Source: Aphelocoma coerulescens (taxonomy: Eukaryota; Chordata; Aves; Passeriformes; Corvidae). Taken from it: a stretch of DNA of 64,000 nucleotides. Shown here piece by piece: positions 59,785 through 64,000 of the stretch; positions within the stretch are counted from its first letter, which is position 1, and each line of letters starts with the position of its first letter. A program made the translations under genes and the position numbers. Location of the stretch: NCBI RefSeq assembly GCF_041296385.1, contig NW_027184085.1, positions 58,686,109-58,750,108 on the forward strand, in the 5' to 3' direction. A model generated the notes under the pieces. That model made no database searches. It was not told the DNA's origin and saw nothing but the letters and a program-made list of their open reading frames with translations.

Positions 59785-59996
59785 CTCTTTAATTGTAAAC
59801 TGTGCATGTGATATGGAATAGGAACAAGAAAAAAAAGAATGACAAAAATTCTAAAAACATAATTAGGAGGTGCAGCTAAATTTCACAGGGCAGATTCTCT
59901 TACAGAAAAGTACCTTCCTACAATGAAGGCCTAAAACTCACCACACATTTGGACAGACAGTGCCATTGAAAGAAGGCCAGAATTCCCAGAGAAAAA
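59785..59996 (+). repeat. Direct repeat copy 1 (~212 bp)
   Basis: Shares with copy 2 (61349-61567) the blocks 'ctttaattgtaaact', 'tgcatgtgatatggaa', 'attctcttacagaaaa', 'acttggacagaca'-like and 'ggccagaattcccagag', in the same order and spacing with scattered differences. Not recognised as a known family. Confidence 0.8.
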
Positions 59997-61348
59997 TGAA
60001 ATCGTCTGTGTGCAGCACACAAAAAAATGGGTTGACATACTTCAGTGGCTAAAAGTCTAAAAGCTACAAAGCCAGGTAAGACAAGGGGGGTATGGTCCTT
60101 CCCACCCTTCTCTGCTGAAACAAAAAAAACTTCTGGTTTTACTGTGAAAAAAAATCTAGCTACTTTTGGTTTGGCTTGGCTTTTAACTCATCATCTGTAA
60201 ATTGTCCTGACTTCTGCTAAACCCTACGGGAGGGTTACCACAGCAAGAATAGACTAGAGCCAGGCCCTGGCTTACTACAGTAGTACATGGGGAATTGTGA
60301 AGGGATGGGTAGCTGTGTGTCAGCACATCCCCAGTCCAGCTCAAAACCCTGCTTATGTATTGTGTCACAATCCATGCTGAAACAGCTCTGTTTACAGAAG
60401 GATTTGTTTATTAGATACAGAAGTTGCAAATCCTATTACGTATTTTATAAATATATAACAAAATAATAAGAAGTATGTTAGTAGCAAAGAAAATGGTGCT
60501 AAAATTGCTGCCAAGAAGATTCTGAAATGTCAAAAAAGACAATAATGTTTTGTTTTATAAAAAAAGAGGAAGCAGCACCACCACCAGAAAAGTACCAGCA
60601 AGAAGCTTTCAAAAGGAGGCAGCTGCCACAGAAGCAAGACTAAATCTTCCACTGCAAGAAAAACGCTGTACAGCCCTAGAACAGTTCTAGAGAAGGACAT
60701 GGTAATGTCACACTTCAGACATTACACATTCATGGGATTAAAAAAAAACACAATCCAAACTTCCCCATATTTTGTTAACACAAATAAAGTTGCATGGTGA
60801 ATAATTTCTGCTCTTCCAGAATGTCACAATTAATGGATTGCAAACCTTTAAACAGTAAAAAATAATGATCCATGCCCAACTGCTACTCCTTGGTACAGTT
60901 GATAGCCACCAGTCCTTTTCCCTAAGTCAGTTGTGTGTCGTTAGCTGACTGTAACTTACGGAATTATTTGAAGCCACATGACAGATCCCGATGGCCTCCC
61001 AACTGTGAGGCAAAAGGAAAAGGTGTACAAGTACCCTGAGAGATCACAATAGACCTAACTGCAGGTACGGTTTCTTTATGCTGTACCAATAGCTATGCTG
61101 TTGAAATTTTCTTTCCCACAAATTAGCAAGGTAGAGAATGTTGTGTGGATCAGTTATGAGAAAGCAGAAATGTTGCATTACACTGACCCATGTAAGACTG
61201 TGTAGTTGAAGAAATTGCTGGCTTTCAGTAGTGCTATAAACAAAGCTTTTCAAACAGCTGATTTCATGGAATAAACTAAAAGATACCATAACTTAGGGAT
61301 AATGCTTTGCCATTTAGCAATCATGCTAAATATGCAAGCTCAAAAAAC

Positions 61349-61567
61349 TTCTTTAATTGTAAACTCTGCATGTGATATGGAACAGGAAGGACAAAACAAA
61401 GAATTACAAAAACTCTAAAAATAGAATGACTAGACACAACAATTTTGTAGGGCAAATTCTCTTACAGAAAACAAAAGTAACTTCCTACAACGAAGAGCAT
61501 AAAATCCACCACACAGTTGGACAGACAATGTTGCAGAGGGAAGGCCAGAATTCCCAGAGGGAAAATA
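61349..61567 (+). repeat. Direct repeat copy 2 (~219 bp)
   Basis: The diverged second copy of 59785-59996, about 1.57 kb away in the same orientation. It could be a local segmental duplication or two insertions of one dispersed element. Confidence 0.8.
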
Positions 61568-64000
61568 CAAGGAAGCCTTTTGCCATTTCTCTTTTCTAGC
61601 CGCAACAAGCTGTTGTACCTATTTCTGATTCTAGAGGTTTGGATTAACAGGTTTTCAACTTCTGAGACTCTTCAATCAGTGTGGATTATAGATACATGAT
61701 GCAAGTTTTCATACAGGATAAGGAAAACATTGGAGACTATCCTAGGTCACTCACATATATTATTTTTTTATGTATACAATTTTCAAAATGTAATGGGAAA
61801 TTACGTACTACACTATAATGGATTTCACCAGTTCTCAAGGGTTTTGACTTTTTCTCAAACTAATGTTCTGAGGGGGAACAAGATGTAAGATTGTTATATA
61901 TACGTCTAAAACCTTCCAAGCAGGAAAAAGGGTATCAGGTCTAGTCTGCATACATATATGGAATCTCCAAACATGCTGCTCTCACATAAGAGCAACAAGA
62001 TGGTATCTCAGAAAAGAACCATACAAATAATGGGGTTTTTTTCCTCATAGAAATAAGAGGAAAATTGTTAAATTCAAGTCTAGAGGCCACACTGAGGTAT
62101 CATTAGGAAATTAACTATAGCTATCTCTTCGGCAAGTGGTGCCTCATTAACTTGTGGATTTTACCTGAAAGATCTTTATATAGAAATTACTGATTGAGTA
62201 AGCAGGCAAAAACAGCACAGAAGCATGCCCTTGACTTGCTCCTTTCTTGCATTCCTTTCAGTATCACTACAACAATTTTTTTAGGCAAGCAGATCACAAC
62301 TGCATTGACTTTCAAGATGCACAGGTTTACAAAACAGGAAATATTTTTGTTTTCTAGCCCTTCTCTATTAGTTCAGACCGGTGGATGAGCTCTCAGAGCA
62401 CTGAGATCTTGCAGCACAAAAGCAGGATCTGCTGCCTCTTCCAGCACTGTCCATCTCCTCGGATGCACAAATCCACCTGCCAAGGTCCCAGGTGCCCAAG
62501 GGTGCAGCGCTGGCCCACGGTCTGTGCCTTCTGCTGCTGCCACACACGGGCACCCCCTGTGCACAAAGCTGCATGTGGACATCATGTGTGCAGGATGGGG
62601 CACGGGGAAAGTGTGAAGAGAGTGGTACAGAAAAAAAAAGTAAAGTTTCGGCTTTCTTGCTGAAACAAAGAATTGTATTATGCCTACTTCATCTAAGTTG
62701 TTCTGCTTTCAGTTATGCGCTTACACAGTTACAAACAGACCAAGCAAACCAGGCAAACCAAGAAGCTATTTTAAAGTTATTTCCTAACATAGAGGTAAAG
62801 CAACACCATCTGTAGCTGTATTACTTCTACTATTGCAAAAGAAAGTGCAATATGCACTGTCCGTGAGGTGTGAGCACAGCAAAAACAAATTCCAATTCTT
62901 ATGCAATTTAATTATTGTGGGGTTGAGTTAAAAAAAAAAAAATCTTGATTAGCTGTGTGATTTTAATAGGACTGTTTATACAGTTCCGTAATTAAGAATA
63001 TTAGGTACAATAGCCTATCTTTTGCTGTAGCCAAACTTTACTACTGTGTTATCTTCTACCATAAACCAGACATCTATCAAGATAACCTAGACAGTGCTTA
63101 TTTTTTGATAAATGTCAGAAATACTGTTTTCAGCAGTATTCAGTGTTTCCATGTAACAGCAAACTCTAACATCTCAGTTATATATGGTGCAGAATTTTAA
63201 ACCATCTTTTCGTCATGCACAAAAACTATCGAGTACTGTTTTTATCTTAGGAAAATTCAGCCCACCAAAAGACAGAGAAACAAAATAAATAAAAGATTAG
63301 CAGATTGAGCTATAATCCAGATGTGAAAAATATGTGTACTCCTGGGTTTGGTCTGATCATTCCTGCTTGTTATTCCTTAACTTGTTATTTCTCCTTTGCA
63401 CAACAGACTTCAGACCAAAGCAGATGATTATGGCTTGCTGAAACACTCACAATACTCCCACCTGTTGGGGAAACCCATGAATGATAGTGTACGTTTCTAC
63501 CATGTGGTTAATAAATTATAAAAGGTTAACAACTATAAGTTAAGAAATTATAAAAACATATAATTGCCACCCAATAATTTTACTTGGGGATCACTCAACA
63601 GCATCTGCACCATGCTTAGCATCCAGCACTTAGTTATGTTCTTCTCCCCTTCCTATGCTGTCCTCCTTTCCTGTTTCTAGACCTTCCTGTTAAAACATCC
63701 ATTCTCCACCTGCTACTGGTGTAACGAGGTCTGTCCGTTCTTTCATTTCCAAATGGTAAAAGCAAAACATGACAAATCTGGTGCTGAACAAACCCACACT
63801 GCACTGCTGGTGTGGCCTTCAGAATAAGCAAAATCTAGGGCTTCACCACAGAGTAAGCTGTACAAAAGTATGTCTGAAGACCGCCTTTTGACAATGAACT
63901 GGCCGAATGAGCAGCAGCATGGGGTGACAAATGAATTCACAATAAGCCTACCAAGTGAGGGATAGGAAAAAGCAGCATGTAGGGGACAGATATTGGATTC

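Larger units (their letters stand above)
57641..64000. other. Region upstream of TNFAIP8, no gene recognised
   Basis: AT-rich sequence containing the ~215-bp direct repeat pair at 59785 and 61349 and a GC-richer patch at about 62385-62610 of unknown nature. Open frames are short and show no family. Confidence 0.6.

Noticed and set aside
62385..62615. GC-richer patch with open frames on both strands
   Set aside because: No domain, splice pattern or repeat family recognised; could be an old repeat or enhancer, but there is nothing to support either.

Overview
The window is vertebrate nuclear DNA, most likely from a bird. It is AT-rich, with long GT-AG introns, one CpG-island promoter, several CR1-type LINE fragments (recognised from the ATTCTATG-type 3' ends and the 'gggttggaaggga' signature) and a solo LTR. 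Two genes are recognisable, both on the minus strand: TNFAIP8 (two coding exons, ATG at 57174, stop at 38411) and, downstream of it, HSD17B4 (ATG at 24970, running off the left edge). The same order and orientation occur in human, and in chicken the locus is Z-linked; both statements come from general knowledge, not from this sequence.

Layout from right to left, the direction of transcription. 57.3-64.0 kb is upstream of TNFAIP8 and holds no recognisable gene, but contains a pair of ~215 bp direct repeats. 57.14-57.17 kb is TNFAIP8 coding exon 1. 39.0-57.1 kb is its ~18 kb intron, with CR1 relics and an unexplained 276 bp open frame. 38.41-38.98 kb is TNFAIP8 exon 2. 25.1-37.3 kb is intergenic, with a 289 bp solo LTR and purine-rich tracts that include 22 perfect GGGAT units just upstream of the HSD17B4 promoter. 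24.3-25.14 kb is the HSD17B4 CpG island, with NRF1-like and ZNF143-like sites. 0.86-24.97 kb holds HSD17B4 coding exons 1-14, which encode about 419 residues: the whole SDR dehydrogenase domain and the start of the 2-enoyl-CoA hydratase 2 domain. The rest of the hydratase domain, the SCP2-like domain and the peroxisomal targeting signal lie beyond position 1.

Every HSD17B4 junction was checked for reading phase and all join in frame. The most interesting observation is a pair of exon-like segments in intron 11 (6583-6656, 74 nt, and 5661-5706, 46 nt). They have good splice signals, and their phases chain exactly from exon 11 to exon 12, so together they would add 40 in-frame residues at the dehydrogenase/hydratase boundary. 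Direct splicing of exon 11 to exon 12 gives the join expected from the human protein, so if they are real they are probably cassette exons.

The two genes have no evident shared pathway: HSD17B4 acts in peroxisomal beta-oxidation, TNFAIP8 in lipid-linked signalling and apoptosis control. No CRISPR array, bacterial operon or tRNA/rRNA gene was seen.
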